The notes beneath the pieces were generated by a model, which saw nothing but the letters and a program-made list of their open reading frames with translations, did not search any database and was not told the DNA's origin. Source: Chara braunii (lineage: Eukaryota; Streptophyta; Charophyceae; Charales; Characeae). From it: a stretch of 33,333 nt of DNA. How positions within the stretch are numbered: position 1 is the stretch's first letter; each line of letters begins with the position of its first letter. A program made the translations under genes and the position numbers. The stretch is from positions 283,787-317,119 of the forward strand of contig BFEA01000611.1 of the NCBI GenBank assembly GCA_003427395.1. The letters run 5' to 3'. Below are positions 1-10,372 of this stretch, one piece after another.

Positions 1-705
1 CAAGGGCTCGATCCAGGGACCATATGGCCCGTAATGGCGTGTGCGTGAATGACCTGCACACAACAAATCTACAAGAAGACAAAGGGCGATCGACACCACA
101 CCAGGGACTCGGTCCAGGGACGGTGCATTTACCAGGAGCGCCCGGAGGATGAGGGTCCTTTTTCTTCCAACTGAATTTGGATGAGAAAGTGACATGGGTA
201 CATCAGACCCACATATGACAGGATCCGCAGCATCAGGACAACAATAAACAGACGATCGGATAGTGACATCCACGCCGAGAACTTCGCCTCAAGGACGAAG
301 AACACAGGAGGACGGCTAGTGCCACCAGGCGACAGCACGAAGGATCAGACTCCGTCTGACTTGCTTCTCACTCGAAGGAAGTTACTTTCGCACCTTTTGC
401 GTCTCCTGACTTGAAGCGAAGTGCGACATTTTGTGATATCGTAAATTAATCTTGAATTTTTGTGTTTTTTTTTTTCTTTCGATTTTTTGTTTTTCGAAAT
501 TTGTTCATCGGGGAAACGTGGAAACACGAAGTTCCCGAGCGTAGTGGGTAGTTTGGAGTATATATTTCGAAGGGAGCGTACGCTCCTGGACAGACTGAGT
601 GGAGTGAGGTAGAAGGTCTGCTGCACACATGAGGTGTGCATTAGCAATGTGGTGACTCTACGATATGTAAAACCTCTACTACATTGTTATTGAGTTTTTA
701 TCTCT
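1..705 (+). repeat. Left terminal direct repeat (pLTR) of PLE-1
   Basis: The sequence from base 1 to the end of a TTTTTATCTCT stretch at 705 recurs at 5432-6194 in the same orientation with few substitutions. The differences include about 47 extra bases in the right copy, caused by an internal duplication. Penelope-like elements typically carry such pseudo-LTRs, which arise from partial tandem copies. Inside are a TATATATTT stretch (559-567) and the perfect 14-bp palindrome GGAGCGTACGCTCC (573-586), both kept in the right copy. The true left end lies outside the window. Confidence 0.85.
559..586 (+). promoter_or_regulatory. TATA-like stretch plus palindrome in the PLE-1 direct repeat
   Basis: TATATATTT is followed after five bases by the palindrome GGAGCGTACGCTCC. 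Both are preserved in the right-hand repeat (palindrome at 6065-6078). Placement in a retroelement repeat fits a core promoter and transcription-factor site, but no start site can be seen and this is a guess from composition. Confidence 0.25.
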
Positions 706-1101
706 GATTCGATCCTGGCGAACGACTTGGCAGTCGCGCATAGTACCGCTCGCCCGATGCCAAATCTGTTGCTGCTACTTCACCTACTGCAAGTATTGTG
801 AAGACGCGAGGATATGTGCATTACTCACACCAATTATGCTTATATAGCATCTATTTATTTATTTATCTCGTCATCATCTATACTATCATCAATATCGTGA
901 TTGCGTCCGACTTGATGAACTGAGCCTCGACTCTGCATCGGAGTCCAGCATGGTTATGTCGAGCCAGACGACGCTACTTCGGGAACGTCGCTGAGAGCAG
1001 TACGCGAGCGAAGGTTTTCTTCCGAAAAGCGAGTCGAGTGAAGACGAAGGCGTCTGATCCAAGGTACCAGGAGCAGCTAGAAGAGACCCAAGGAGACATG
1101 T
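706..1101 (+). other. PLE-1 leader between direct repeat and ORF1
   Basis: About 400 bases follow the left direct repeat and precede the first plausible ORF1 ATG at 1102. I see no conserved coding sequence here. By position it is the 5' untranslated leader of the element. Confidence 0.45.
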
Positions 1102-2447
1102 ATGCAAGGTCGCGGACGAGGACGAGGACGATCAAGGGGGAGGTGGTCCGGGGACAGACGGTATTGGATGGAGTACCAAACCCCACCAGCAACGACTCCT
1201 GCGGCAGCGCCTGCACAGCCGACACCGCTATCCGGGCATAGCTAGATCCAGCAACCTGCTGGATATCTACCTCCTCCGCAGATACAGTATCCTTATGCGT
1301 GGATTCCACCACCTCCGCCGCCGCCACCGCAAGCCGTATACTATGGCCAAGGCTACTCTCAACCATCGAAGCCTGCTGCCAACATGTTCCCGGCACCAGG
1401 CAACCGCGCTTGGTTCACACGGCAACACCTGGAGCTGATCGAGAAATGGAGGAACAGAGATGTGATGGAAGAGAAGAAGAAAGGTGGAGAAGAATCGGGG
1501 GAGAGTAATAAGAGTGGTGGCTCGAAGAAATCAAAGGGGAAAGCGTGTGTCGGCACGGATGATGGAGAAAAGAGTTTGAAGACTTGGATGGCGGAGAATT
1601 TCGGGGTATCTCTGAAGAGGATCGCTGAAAAGTTGGACGTAGTCGATAAGAAGACGAAGGAGGCCGACCGCCAACAAGAGAAGCTCGCCAAGAAGATAGA
1701 GGAACTCGAAGCAATACCAAGGAAGAACGAGTCTAATAGTAATGAGAAGGGAAAGAGGGTTGTAGGCATTAACTCACCTGCAGAATGACTACGATCAAGG
1801 TCCAGATCGAGAAACGGCGGATTGAAAATCAGACAGCCCAGAATCAATGTCTCCTCCGACGAGGAAGAAGGTCGCACAGGCGCGCAGAAGGCCACATTCG
1901 AGGGCGCGCCACCCATCAAGGAGGAGAAGGATGGGCAAGTGAAACTCGAGGACGTCATGCGCATGCTCGCGCTGATAGCTGGGAAAACCAGCAACGGAAG
2001 AGAAGGCGAAGAAATGGAAAGGGGTGGAGGGAAAGAGAAAGGGAGAGGAAAAGGGAAAGAAATCTGCACTAGTCCAGTACTACGACGAACAACGTGTCGA
2101 CAGAGGACAGCAGTGGTGGATCGGAGAACGAAGAAGAGAAGCTAGTCATGAATAGAGGTGGGAAGGTGCGCTCAGAGGTAGGGATCGTGAAATATATGAG
2201 GCAGAGGCTAGACCACTATATGGAGATGACCGGCAAAAAGAGTAAAAGCCTCTGTGCGAAGAGGGATATTAAGTGGGAAAGGAAAGATAAGAGTGCATGG
2301 GAGTTGGCGAAGCAAGATACTGAAGAATTCACCAAGCTGTTGAATGGCGACGGCTGCGACAACAATGGAGACGACCAAGAAGGAGAAGAAGAGGAAAGCA
2401 ACAACTCCGACAATGAGGAAGAGAACGAAGTCGTCCCGGGGAACTAG
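1102..2447 (+). pseudogene. PLE-1 ORF1, RG-rich putative nucleic-acid-binding protein, broken
   Basis: The reading frame opens at the ATG at 1102 with an arginine-glycine run (QGRGRGRGRSRGR), typical of RNA-binding RGG tails. A proline- and tyrosine-rich stretch with eight consecutive prolines follows near 1310-1335. Next come a FTRQHLELIEKW segment (near 1411) and a long charged, coiled-coil-like region rich in K and E (1440-2100). The frame holds TAG at 1243-1245 and TGA at 1786-1788, then shifts near 2090 into a frame ending at TAG 2445-2447 after an acidic stretch. The position before the nuclease/RT frame suggests a Gag-like or ORF1 role, coating the element RNA. I see no CCHC knuckle here, unlike ORF1 of PLE-2. 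Function is inferred from composition and position only. Confidence 0.6.
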
Positions 2448-2449
2448 CT

Positions 2450-3457
2450 CTCTCTCAGAGAAGCTTGCTCCGCATTCGAAGAAGAATCTGCAATGCGATC
2501 AAAACGTACGAAGGAGAAACCAAGCGGGATTTGGAATTTGCCTTTCAAATCGGAACTATTCTCGCAATTATGCTGGGGTTCGCTAAATGGGGCCAGACCT
2601 TTATTAAGTACTAGGTCAACTGGGACCTGGAGAGATTCTCCGAGACTGAGAATACTGGATCGTGTGTGTACCTTCTCGTCTCCCCTTTCTGTAAACAGAC
2701 ATATATAGGCTAGACTAGTAGAAGGCTTGTTGAACGATGGAGGGAACACTCGAGATGCTCGCTCAATCCCGTATATAAAGTTCATAAGTGGTTGGAGAAA
2801 GTGGGATCGGAGACATACACTATCATTCCATTATGGTTTGGCACACAGCATGAATTGAAAATGATGGAAACAAAAATCATTAACAGCGAGAACCCTGGCC
2901 TAAATCAAAGGAAGTGTAAACCAAATAGGAAGCACAGAAAAGCGAGAAAGAAGAAAGAGAGAACGAGCTCTATCCAAGTGTGGCAACCCATCTCCTTTAA
3001 CTCTGATCTTCCCGATACGGAAACAGTGAACCTGATGAATATTCTGAAAAAATCAAAGGGTAAACATAGACCAGTTCTGATCCATTGTTCAGGGGGCAAC
3101 AAGTGGATGTCATCATGGAGGTTGATCCGTCTGGTGTATGGGGAATCCAAATTCAGAACTAACGATGGTATGATATTGTTGAAAGACATGAAAGCACTTT
3201 TTGAGGAAGGGGGGAATTTCGAACTAACGTGTCTCGTCAAGACAGCATCTGCAGCAGATAAAAGAAAGGCTGAACTCATTGCTTTGTTAAGGGCACCTTG
3301 GAAACGTAAAGAGATTCTAACTGGAAACAACCTCGTACAACTACTCAACATGTTGAAAGGCCTTAAATGCATTAACACAAAAAGAGGCAGGCATATCATT
3401 CGCAGTCTAATCTCAAATGAGATAAAGAAGAGATTAGGTATAAACCCGCGAGAATGA
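2450..3457 (+). pseudogene. PLE-1 ORF2 N-terminal part: hydrophobic segment, GIY-YIG endonuclease, linker
   Basis: One frame runs through this segment and on into the RT. It begins with a basic helix-like stretch, then a short hydrophobic segment (FQIGTILAIMLGFAKW, 2543-2590). The GIY-YIG nuclease follows: CVYLLV near 2666-2683 and TYIG at 2699-2710. The predicted catalytic arginine lies in the helix TSRRLVERWREH (2714-2749), and METKIINSENPGLN supplies the later acidic and asparagine positions. In PLEs this nuclease nicks the target DNA to prime reverse transcription. In-frame TAG codons lie at 2612-2614 and 2711-2713 (just after YIG), and a TGA at 3455-3457 separates this part from the RT. 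A basic linker (KRKHRKARKKK-like) follows the nuclease. The part is homologous along its length to 29305-30280 of PLE-2. Confidence 0.78.
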
Positions 3458-5306
3458 ATGGTCATCAAAATACCATTTTGCCTATCGATCGATAAGAAAT
3501 GTGTTGAGAACGAAGCACGCAACTGGATCACGGATAAGGTTAGTCCCTGCGAACTCGCAGACCTGATGCAGAAGAAACTGAGAGTGGTCTGGACAAAAGC
3601 TAGATCAGTCTCAGACATCTTGCATAACCATAGGACAGTGGCCTCTGGACCAGTTCCAGAGTGCCCCTGTCAGAGGTTCGAATTGCCCAAGTATAACGGG
3701 CATGTATGGGTCAGATTAAACGAGATCGAAGAGATTGATCCCTTCCTACACAACTCCCGAAATGTCCCCTTTCCCGGACGAATTGCATGTTTGGACTCTA
3801 TCACTAACGCCTGCAGAAATGACCTGGTTAATCTGAAGAAAGTTGGAATCACGGATGATTTTCGGGTGTCACCAACAAAAATAACAAGAACGGGAGCAAT
3901 AAACTCAGATGGAGCAATCACATCAGAGTATGTGTACGGAGTGAAGCATGCCTTCACTGGATTAGTAATGTCTTCTTTGGATCGAAATCCAGGGGCAACA
4001 TTAATCGAATGTCCAATATTGTATCATGACGGTTTGAGGAAGACATTCAATGACAACCCAGATTTTGAGAAGTTGAATGAAACAGAAGGAATGATCCTAA
4101 GAAGAATGAAAGAAGAATTTGATAACCAAAAACTGAACAAAGTTGGCAATTGGGATAGAAAAGGGAAAACCCAGGATGCCTTTATCATGAGCAAGGACAA
4201 AGACTTGGATAAGAAGCGCCCCATCTGTCCATCCTTTGCCAACTCATTGAGATTTGTCGGTGCTACACTTGTCAAAGCACTTAACCTTATGATAAGAAAA
4301 TGCAGACGGCGGCACTTCAACCTGATGGCAGGGCAAGACCTGAAGCACTTTTTGCAGGGAATAAACTCAAGAGCCAAGAATGAGAACCTTGCGATAATAG
4401 TACGAACGTACGATATCAAGGAAATGTTCTCACGAATTCCACACGAAGAAGTGAAAGATGCTATCCAATGGATATTCTCTGAGTTTAGAACAGCAGGACA
4501 CCATTGGGTAAGGGTTAAGAACAGAGGCAAAGGAGCGACACTATATAAATCCGCCAGCGAACCTGGATGGAAGTCAACCAGATTCAAGGATCTAGAAAGA
4601 ATTGTTGCATTCCTCCTAAGGAACGTCATTTTTAAATCCGCGGGAGATATACTCAAACAGAACAGAGGGATACCAATGGGAGGACAAGCGAGCCCTCCCC
4701 TGGCATCCCTCATCTGCATGTACGCGGAAAATAAGTTCGCAAGATCGATCGGAAGTAACACAAGATACTTAACCGGAAAAAGGTATGTTGACGGCCTGAT
4801 GATCGTTGGATTACACAAAAAAGGAAGCCAGACACACAAGGATTCAATCAAAAAGACAATGGATGGCATTACTAGCTGCTATCACAAAGAACTCAGATTA
4901 GAAAGAACCGACTGTGACCTTAACATCCTTGAATTTTTGGAGACAAAAGGTCTTCGTTCTTGATAATCCAACAGAGCTAATATGCATGCACAATTTCAAG
5001 AATGCAGAAAGTATTTGGGCTGATCCAACCAAGCCTAAATAAATGATTACGAGAAATTTTAAATCCTTTGGCTCAATCGAACAGAAGATAGCCACGGTAA
5101 TTGGAACACTACACCGAATCAGATCAAATACAAGTACTGATGCGCTCCTCCCCCTTTCTCTCATCACACGACATAGAGAATTGAAAGGCATGGATTTCCC
5201 TACAAGAATAATTATAGAAGCACTAAGGCGTATGTCTGGGAGGGTGGGTGGGATTTGGCCAGAAATGACCTATAAGCTTCAACAATGCTACCGTGACTGG
5301 GAGTAA
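3458..5306 (+). pseudogene. PLE-1 reverse transcriptase, inactivated
   Basis: The longest open stretch (3458-4963, 501 codons) is the RT core of a Penelope-like element. In order it shows: a CPC motif (PECPCQRFELPK) with GHVWVR; DRNPG at 3980-3994, matching the DKG motif of PLEs; KDKDLDKKRP at 4195-4224; motif A YDIKEMF at 4409-4429; motif B GIPMGGQASP at about 4667-4696; and motif C YVDG at 4783-4794. The second catalytic aspartate of motif C is replaced by glycine, so polymerase activity should be lost. A frameshift near 4945 moves the coding into another frame, which is interrupted by TAA at 5040-5042 and ends at 5304-5306. That C-terminal part (NFKSFGSIEQK onwards) matches the C-terminus of the PLE-2 RT. 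No other family fits this motif set. Confidence 0.88.
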
Positions 5307-5323
5307 CTTGTACCAGGGTGCAC

Positions 5324-6194
5324 CAAGGGCTCGATCCAGGGACCATATGGCCTGTAATGGTGTGTGCGTGAATGACCTGCACACAGCAAATCTACAAGAA
5401 GACAAAGGACAATCGACAGAACTAGGGTGCACAAGGGCTCAATCCAGGGACCATATGGCCCGTAATGGCGTGTGCGTGAATGACCTGTGACCTGCACGCA
5501 ACAAATCTACAAGAAGACAAAGGGCGATCGACACCACACCAGGGACTCGGTCCAGGGACGGTGCATCTACCAGGAGCGTGAGGCTCTATGGCCGGAGGAT
5601 GAGGGTCCTTTTTCTTCCAACTGAATCTGGACGAGAAAGTGACATGGGTACATCAGCCCTTCCAACTGAATCTGGACGAGAAAGTGACATGGGTACATCA
5701 GACCCACATATGACAGGATCCGCAGCATCAGGACAGTGATAAATAGACGATCGGATAGTGATATCCACGCCGAGAACTTCGCCTCAAGGACGAAGAACAA
5801 AGGAGGATGGCTAGTGCCACCAGGCGACAGCATGAAGGATCAGACTCCATCTGACTTGCTTCTCACTCGAAGGAAGTTACTTCCGCGCCTTCTGCATCTC
5901 CTGACTTGAAGCGAAGTGCGACATTTTGTGATATCGTAAATTGATTTTGAATTTTTGTGTTTTTTTTTTTAAAGTTTTTTGTTTTTCGAAATTTGTTCAT
6001 CGGGGAAACGTGGAAACACGAAGTTCCCGAGCTTAGTGGGTAGTTTGGAGTATATATTTCGAAGGGAGCGTACGCTCCTAGACAGACTGAGTGGAGTGAG
6101 GTAGGTCTGCTGCACACATGAGGTGTGCATTGGCAATGTGGTGACTCTGCGATATGTAAAACCTCTACTACATTGTTATTGAGCTTTTATCTCT
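5324..6194 (+). repeat. Right terminal direct repeat of PLE-1 with internal tandem duplications
   Basis: The segment from 5432 matches the repeat at 1-705. It is preceded by one extra 108-bp unit, since the CAAGGGCTC.ATCCAGGGACC phrase starts at 5324 and again at 5432. A further internal duplication of about 47 bp (the ACTGAATCTGGACGAGAAAG phrase) is present at about 5612-5703. The shared sequence ends at 6194, immediately before unrelated DNA, which marks the 3' end of the element. Confidence 0.83.
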
Positions 6195-6271
6195 AAGGGA
6201 CACAGCTCCCACTTTCCAGCAGACAAAAAAAAGAAAAAAAGCTGGAACAGCAGGGACGGGCATTACGTTGA

Positions 6272-6740
6272 TGTCAGAAATGTCTGCCAAATTACCTGTC
6301 AAGGAAGAGAGAGGAAACAATAGAGCACCTCTTCCTGCAATGCCCCTCGTCCGTACTACTATGGCGATGGTGGGATCGAATATGGAGATAGACAGTGGGC
6401 TCCGTCTGGCCTTGGGACTGGAGGGCGTTGCTGACAGGACATTGGCCACAATGCTCACAAAACCCTCTGACATAAAACTTGTTCCGGCTGGGCAGACGGG
6501 CTGTCCTGTGGGCGATTTGGTGGCAAAGGTGCACCCTGGACATGGAAGGGGCTCGAGAAGAAGACGGGGAAGCATCAGATCTGGTTAGACATCTGGTGGA
6601 GGCAGAGATCACCAACCAGTGGCAGGCAGTCAGACAGAAAATGAGGTTTGTGCATGCCAGGCCAGACATTGACAAAATCATCACTCTTTTCTGCGTGGAA
6701 TGGCTGGGTGGCAGCAGGGGGGAGGGATGGCTGCGGTAAA
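6272..6740 (+). pseudogene. LINE ORF2 C-terminal fragment with zf-RVT zinc-binding motif
   Basis: Frame 6272-6388 encodes CQKC, then ETIEHLFLQCPSSVLLW. This gives the C-X2-C ... H-X4-C pattern and downstream tryptophans of the zinc-binding region found at the C-terminus of plant-type non-LTR retrotransposon ORF2 proteins. After TAG at 6389-6391 and a second in-frame stop near 6468, the same frame resumes with RRAVLWAIWWQRC and a helical region ending in FCVEWLGG. Those are typical features of the last part of these proteins. The RT itself is absent, so this is a 5'-truncated, decayed insertion. The sequence differs clearly from the LINE at 11991-14760, so it is another subfamily. Confidence 0.72.
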
Positions 6741-7447
6741 CTGGTCAGGGGACATCCCCCAGGAGAGGCCAGGGGAGGGGAGGAGAGAGCCCGAGGGGAG
6801 GGGAGGAGGGGGGAATGGGGGAGGGGATGCCCAGGGACTAGAGCTATATTTTTGGGACTGGTGGTAATCGGCCCGGATCTCCCACTGAGGCCCCCAGCTG
6901 ACTTCCCGGATCCCTTACCACTAGGCCCAGCAGAGGATCAGCAGGATTTGTGGCAGGCAAAGCGTAACTGGTGTCCCTCAGCGGTTGGTGGTTTGGAATG
7001 CTGGACCCGGTTTCCAGCAACCAATGTACTTTAGGACGAACTTTGGTTGTGCAGGGACATTGGGCCCGTGGGCCAGTGTTTTGGTTTGTCTTAAGTAACA
7101 TTCTTCGGCTGAGCCCGATTCTCAGCACGATAGATCGGAGCCTGGGTTTAAAAAAGAGGGGCTTTGGAGGCGAGCAAGGAGACGGAAAGTGGTCCCACTG
7201 GTGCCCCCCCAGTGGGCCCAACCGTTATCCGAGCCAGGCCAAGGGTTGGAAAGGTGGACAGGGGCTGCTAGTTTGCTAGGTAGGATCTGGCATCTGGCAT
7301 GGTGGATGGACAGGCAGACTCCTGTTTTTTGGTTCAGTCAGACAAAGGGTTGGGATGCTGGACCCGGTTTCCAGCATGGATGGTTTTCTTCGTTATGTGT
7401 CATGCTCATCCTTATCCTCAAACTTATATCTCTGTTTTCATAAGGTA
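6741..7447 (+). other. Probable LINE 3' untranslated region with repeated T-arm-like hairpins
   Basis: No coding is supported here. The short hairpin phrase GCTGGACCCGGTTTCCAGC occurs around 7000 and 7355, and a variant with TAGATCGGAGCCTGGGTTTAAAAAA lies at 7109-7160. These look like nested copies of the 3' tail described at 7448-7519. A G-rich low-complexity stretch lies at about 6770-6835. Confidence 0.45.
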
Positions 7448-7519
7448 TGCTGAGCCCGGTTCTCAGCACGTGCTGCTCCCCACAAATAGATTGGAGCTTG
7501 TGTTTAAAAAAAAAAAAAA
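7448..7519 (+). repeat. SINE/LINE 3' tail copy with poly(A)
   Basis: The unit reads TGCTGAGCCCGGTTCTCAGCA (stem-loop), then GTGCTGCTCCCCAC, AATAGATTGGAGCTTGTGTTT and a run of A. The same module occurs at 8411-8490, 14672-14760 and 15731-15780, and inverted at 11389-11464. At 14672-14760 it forms the end of a LINE with target-site duplications, which identifies it as a retroelement 3' end. Confidence 0.7.
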
Positions 7520-8340
7520 GAGAGAGAAAAGACTTTAAAAAAGTGTAGTATCTGGTCTGATCAGTTCAATATCTGTCCTCTGCTCCGTTGGGCCATTTAC
7601 GAGAAAAAGAAAAGCAAAACAAAAGGAACGTCCAGAACGTCATACCCTAACCGGAGGTTGGAAAGCTGTGTGGAAAGCAGGACCACCCAGTTCCATAGTG
7701 TCGAAAGCTGTAACAGGACCTTTTCCTTAATCATCGCAGAAAGGAAACCCGAGATGGATCTGGATCGAAAAGTTTGGTAGCACATCCTCGGCAGTGGAAG
7801 AGGACAAGCCAAACGGGTTCCATGTTTCATATAAATGAAGAAAGATGTACAAAGACGAAGCATAATTGAGGGTGTACCTAGGTCGATCCATCTTCTCCTC
7901 AAATAATTTGTCCCGCTCAGTGAAACACTGCTCTGAGATGGCTGTTAGAAGAGCCCAAAGTTAGTTTAGAACTTTAGAGAGACAGCGACACCTGAACTCT
8001 TGAACCTGTGCTTTTGCGATGGCCTAACCTCACGCCCAACGAAATTTCTTATCAGAGTGAGTGTAGGCCCAGAAAGTGTAGAAAAGGGGTGTGCCAATGA
8101 TTGTAGGAAATGGGGATGGAGTCCGAGGAAGGAACTAATCGTTCTCAGACTTGTTCAGAATTTGTTTCTGGACTGATTACTTTCTTCTCTCCCTTCGAAC
8201 TATGTGGTGGAGGAGGTCGGCTCGTCGAAGGGAGATGGAAAGTTAAAGTCCTATTTCAAACCAAAAAACGTAGTTCTAATTAGATTTTTCTAGTAGTTCC
8301 TGGTTCTTTCTCATGCGAGTTCATGGAATTTTCCGAATGT
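7520..8340. other. Intergenic stretch, nothing recognised
   Basis: I found no conserved coding, RNA or repeat signature in this AT-balanced stretch. Short open frames here lack motifs and are probably chance. Confidence 0.4.
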
Positions 8341-8490
8341 ATTCGTGATGGGACGCTGGGCCCGGTTCCCAGTTTTGTGCCAACCTGTGAGGAAATGTTG
8401 TATCTATGGAACGCTGGACCCGGTTTCCAGCAGGTGCTGCTCCCCACCAATAGATGGAGCTTGTCTTTAAAAAAAAAAAGAAAAAAAAAA
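8341..8490 (+). repeat. SINE-like element with hairpin, conserved tail and A-rich end
   Basis: Two copies of the hairpin (GCTGGGCCCGGTTCCCAG at about 8353 and GCTGGACCCGGTTTCCAGC at 8413) precede GGTGCTGCTCCCCACCAATAG and an A-rich end near 8490. The arrangement matches the family at 7448-7519. The GGTTCCCAG loops resemble a tRNA T-arm, hinting at tRNA ancestry, but no A box is clear in this copy. Confidence 0.62.
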
Positions 8491-9403
8491 GGAACTGGGA
8501 ACTCCTGTGTCAGGTTTGACAAGGTAATTGAGAAGGGAGCGGGCGTATGAGTCACAATATGTGAGAAGGGCGGGTCGTGAAGGCAATATCACGGGTCGTT
8601 TCATGGTCAAAAGGGGAATCCAGGCAGAGGATGGCCGATTAACAAGGTTGTGGGATCAATTCCTACAATACTCGCAGCTGCCTCTGCCTCTTTTCGCAGC
8701 CAAAGGGTTCCAAGATATACAACGGCTCATGTAGCGTTGTGATGTGTCGCTTTTGCGGCTTGCAGATTTCCGAGTTTAAGGTGGATGCCTGAATTGAGTG
8801 TGTTGAACCTTAGTAGTCCGCATTGCTGTGGGCCTCGTAGATGCCAGAGTGCCTATAATGACCCTTGCACCTACACTCAGAGCACAAAGTCTGCGGTCAG
8901 AAAGGGGTGATGGCCGTCAAAGGGGCCACGATGAGCTCTCGGTAAGGCAGGAGGAGGGAACTCAGTATCTATGAAGACGAATCGTGACCCAGCAAAACTC
9001 GAGCTACAAGTCTCGTTGAGGGCGAAGTAGGGCCAGCCGACCTGCACTGTTGCTTCTCTCACGTCCCACACACATTCCTGGTGCGGGAAAGGTGGAGGGC
9101 TGTTGCTGGTAAACGAGGAGCAGTGGGGGGATGGTGACTGGTTAATAAGAATTGCCACAAATAATCCATCATCATGTATGAAAAGGGAAGAAGGGTGAAA
9201 GGAAAGGAAACATCACTGCTGCTCAGTCACAGCACCATTTTCATTGTCAACGACTCAGCATACTCACTTCCGCACATTATACTCTCATCCGATTGTCATA
9301 AATCTAAGCCATACATATCATTTTACAGAAACAAATACTAGGGAAATGGGGGAGAAAAAGGAGGAAGAAGGAGAGGAAGAGTCGCACAGACGCAAGACAA
9401 AAA
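8491..9403. other. Intergenic stretch, nothing recognised
   Basis: No motif-bearing reading frame, RNA or repeat stands out between the SINE-like copy and the TCCGGAC element. Confidence 0.4.
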
Positions 9404-9411
9404 ATAGTAAC

Positions 9412-10012
9412 CATGACTACGATCCGGACGTCCGGACCGCCGTCCAGACGGTCCGGATTCAGTCCGGACTCCAGACGTCCGGTCTGGAAGGTTCGGATCT
9501 GCCAAAATTTGAGGAAAAAAAACAAAAAAAACGGTCCAGGACCTTTCCCCATTGAGGAGCCAAGCCCCCAAAATTGTTTTGGGGGTTTTTCAGGCCCGTT
9601 TATGCTTTTTGGGGGGGTCCGGACATACTCTCTCTCTATAGTAATTTATTAGACAACCCCATTTTTTTAATTATTAATAATTCATTACCTTTTATTAGTT
9701 TTTAAAGTTTTTTTTAAAGCTTTTTTATAGTTTTTGACTTGTAACTCAAGTTTGGTTAGGAATTCTGACATGACTCTGAGGCAAAAGTGGTTTGCATTGT
9801 TATTCTGCATAGCATACTTTTTTTTCAGATTTTTTTTTTTTTTTTTTTTTAATGGTCCGGACATTTCCGGACCTGTCCAGACGTCCGGACCGTCCGGATC
9901 CCCCCATGCCCGGACGTCCGGAAATGTCCGGAATTCCGGGCATCCGGAAACTACCGGACGCGGGTCCGGTTCCATGTCCGGAATGTCCGGGTCCGCGTCC
10001 GGCGTAGCCATC
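9412..10012. mobile_element. 601-bp non-autonomous hAT-like DNA transposon with TCCGGAC subterminal repeats
   Basis: The ends form imperfect terminal inverted repeats: left CATGACTACG(AT)CCGGACG, right end in reverse complement GATGGCTACGCCGGACG. The flanks carry the direct repeat ATAGTAAC(C) at 9404-9412 and 10013-10021, an 8-9 bp target-site duplication as made by hAT (8 bp) or Mutator (9 bp) transposases. Both ends are packed with the palindromic motif TCCGGAC/GTCCGGA in many spacings (9421-9490 and 9853-10003), with one more copy inside near 9607. Such subterminal clusters are typical transposase-binding sites. There is no transposase frame. The middle holds AT-rich DNA and a CCCCAAAATTGTTTTGGGG hairpin (about 9568-9587). 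Confidence 0.7.
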
Positions 10013-10298
10013 ATAGTAACCGAGAAAGCATCACCCTGCCTCTCTTTCTCGAATGTGGCCAAAATGTACCATAGTGAAAGACCTCGGTGCTGACAGTCCC
10101 TAATCAGACGCTCGACGATCTCCACGATCATCACCCCCCTTGGCCCGATCAGCAAGCCAGGCTCGCCCGTATCATGCAGTCCGTCTCCGCGACACATCAA
10201 CCCAGCATGATCAATGCCAGCTCATCGGGCCTGTTATCACTCGTATGCAGAAGCACACCTCAGCTAGTTGATCCTCGTGGTTGTGCTAAGTCCAGAAT

Positions 10299-10302
<4 letters not shown>

Positions 10303-10370
<68 letters not shown>
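10303..10370 (+). repeat. (AG)n microsatellite
   Basis: An uninterrupted AG dinucleotide array of about 34 units. Confidence 0.97.

Positions 10371-10372
<2 letters not shown>

Larger units (their letters stand above)
1..6194 (+). mobile_element. Penelope-like retroelement PLE-1, decayed, with terminal direct repeats
   Basis: This is a retroelement of the Penelope-like class with permuted domains. The order is a direct repeat (1-705), an RG-rich ORF1, a GIY-YIG nuclease, a linker, a reverse transcriptase and a second direct repeat (5432-6194, with an extra partial unit from 5324). The class is recognised from RT motifs (DRNPG in the DKG position, YDIKEMF, GIPMGGQASP, YVDG) together with a GIY-YIG domain upstream of the RT. 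Known PLEs with an N-terminal GIY-YIG domain (Chlamys/Naiad type) occur in green algae and animals. The coding part has several in-frame stops and frameshifts, and the second catalytic aspartate is lost, so this copy is dead. The left end is cut by the window edge. I found no hammerhead ribozyme in it, unlike PLE-2. Confidence 0.82.

Noticed and set aside
1359-2069. 236-codon minus-strand frame rich in S, P, F and L
   Set aside because: It is the shadow of the K/E-rich coding strand of PLE-1 ORF1.
4024-4869. 281-codon minus-strand frame
   Set aside because: It lies opposite the PLE-1 RT, which has all family motifs; the minus frame has none.
9421-10003. TCCGGAC repeats as a CRISPR-like array
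   Set aside because: The motif is short, palindromic and irregularly spaced on both sides of one element with a target-site duplication. This is a eukaryotic sequence.
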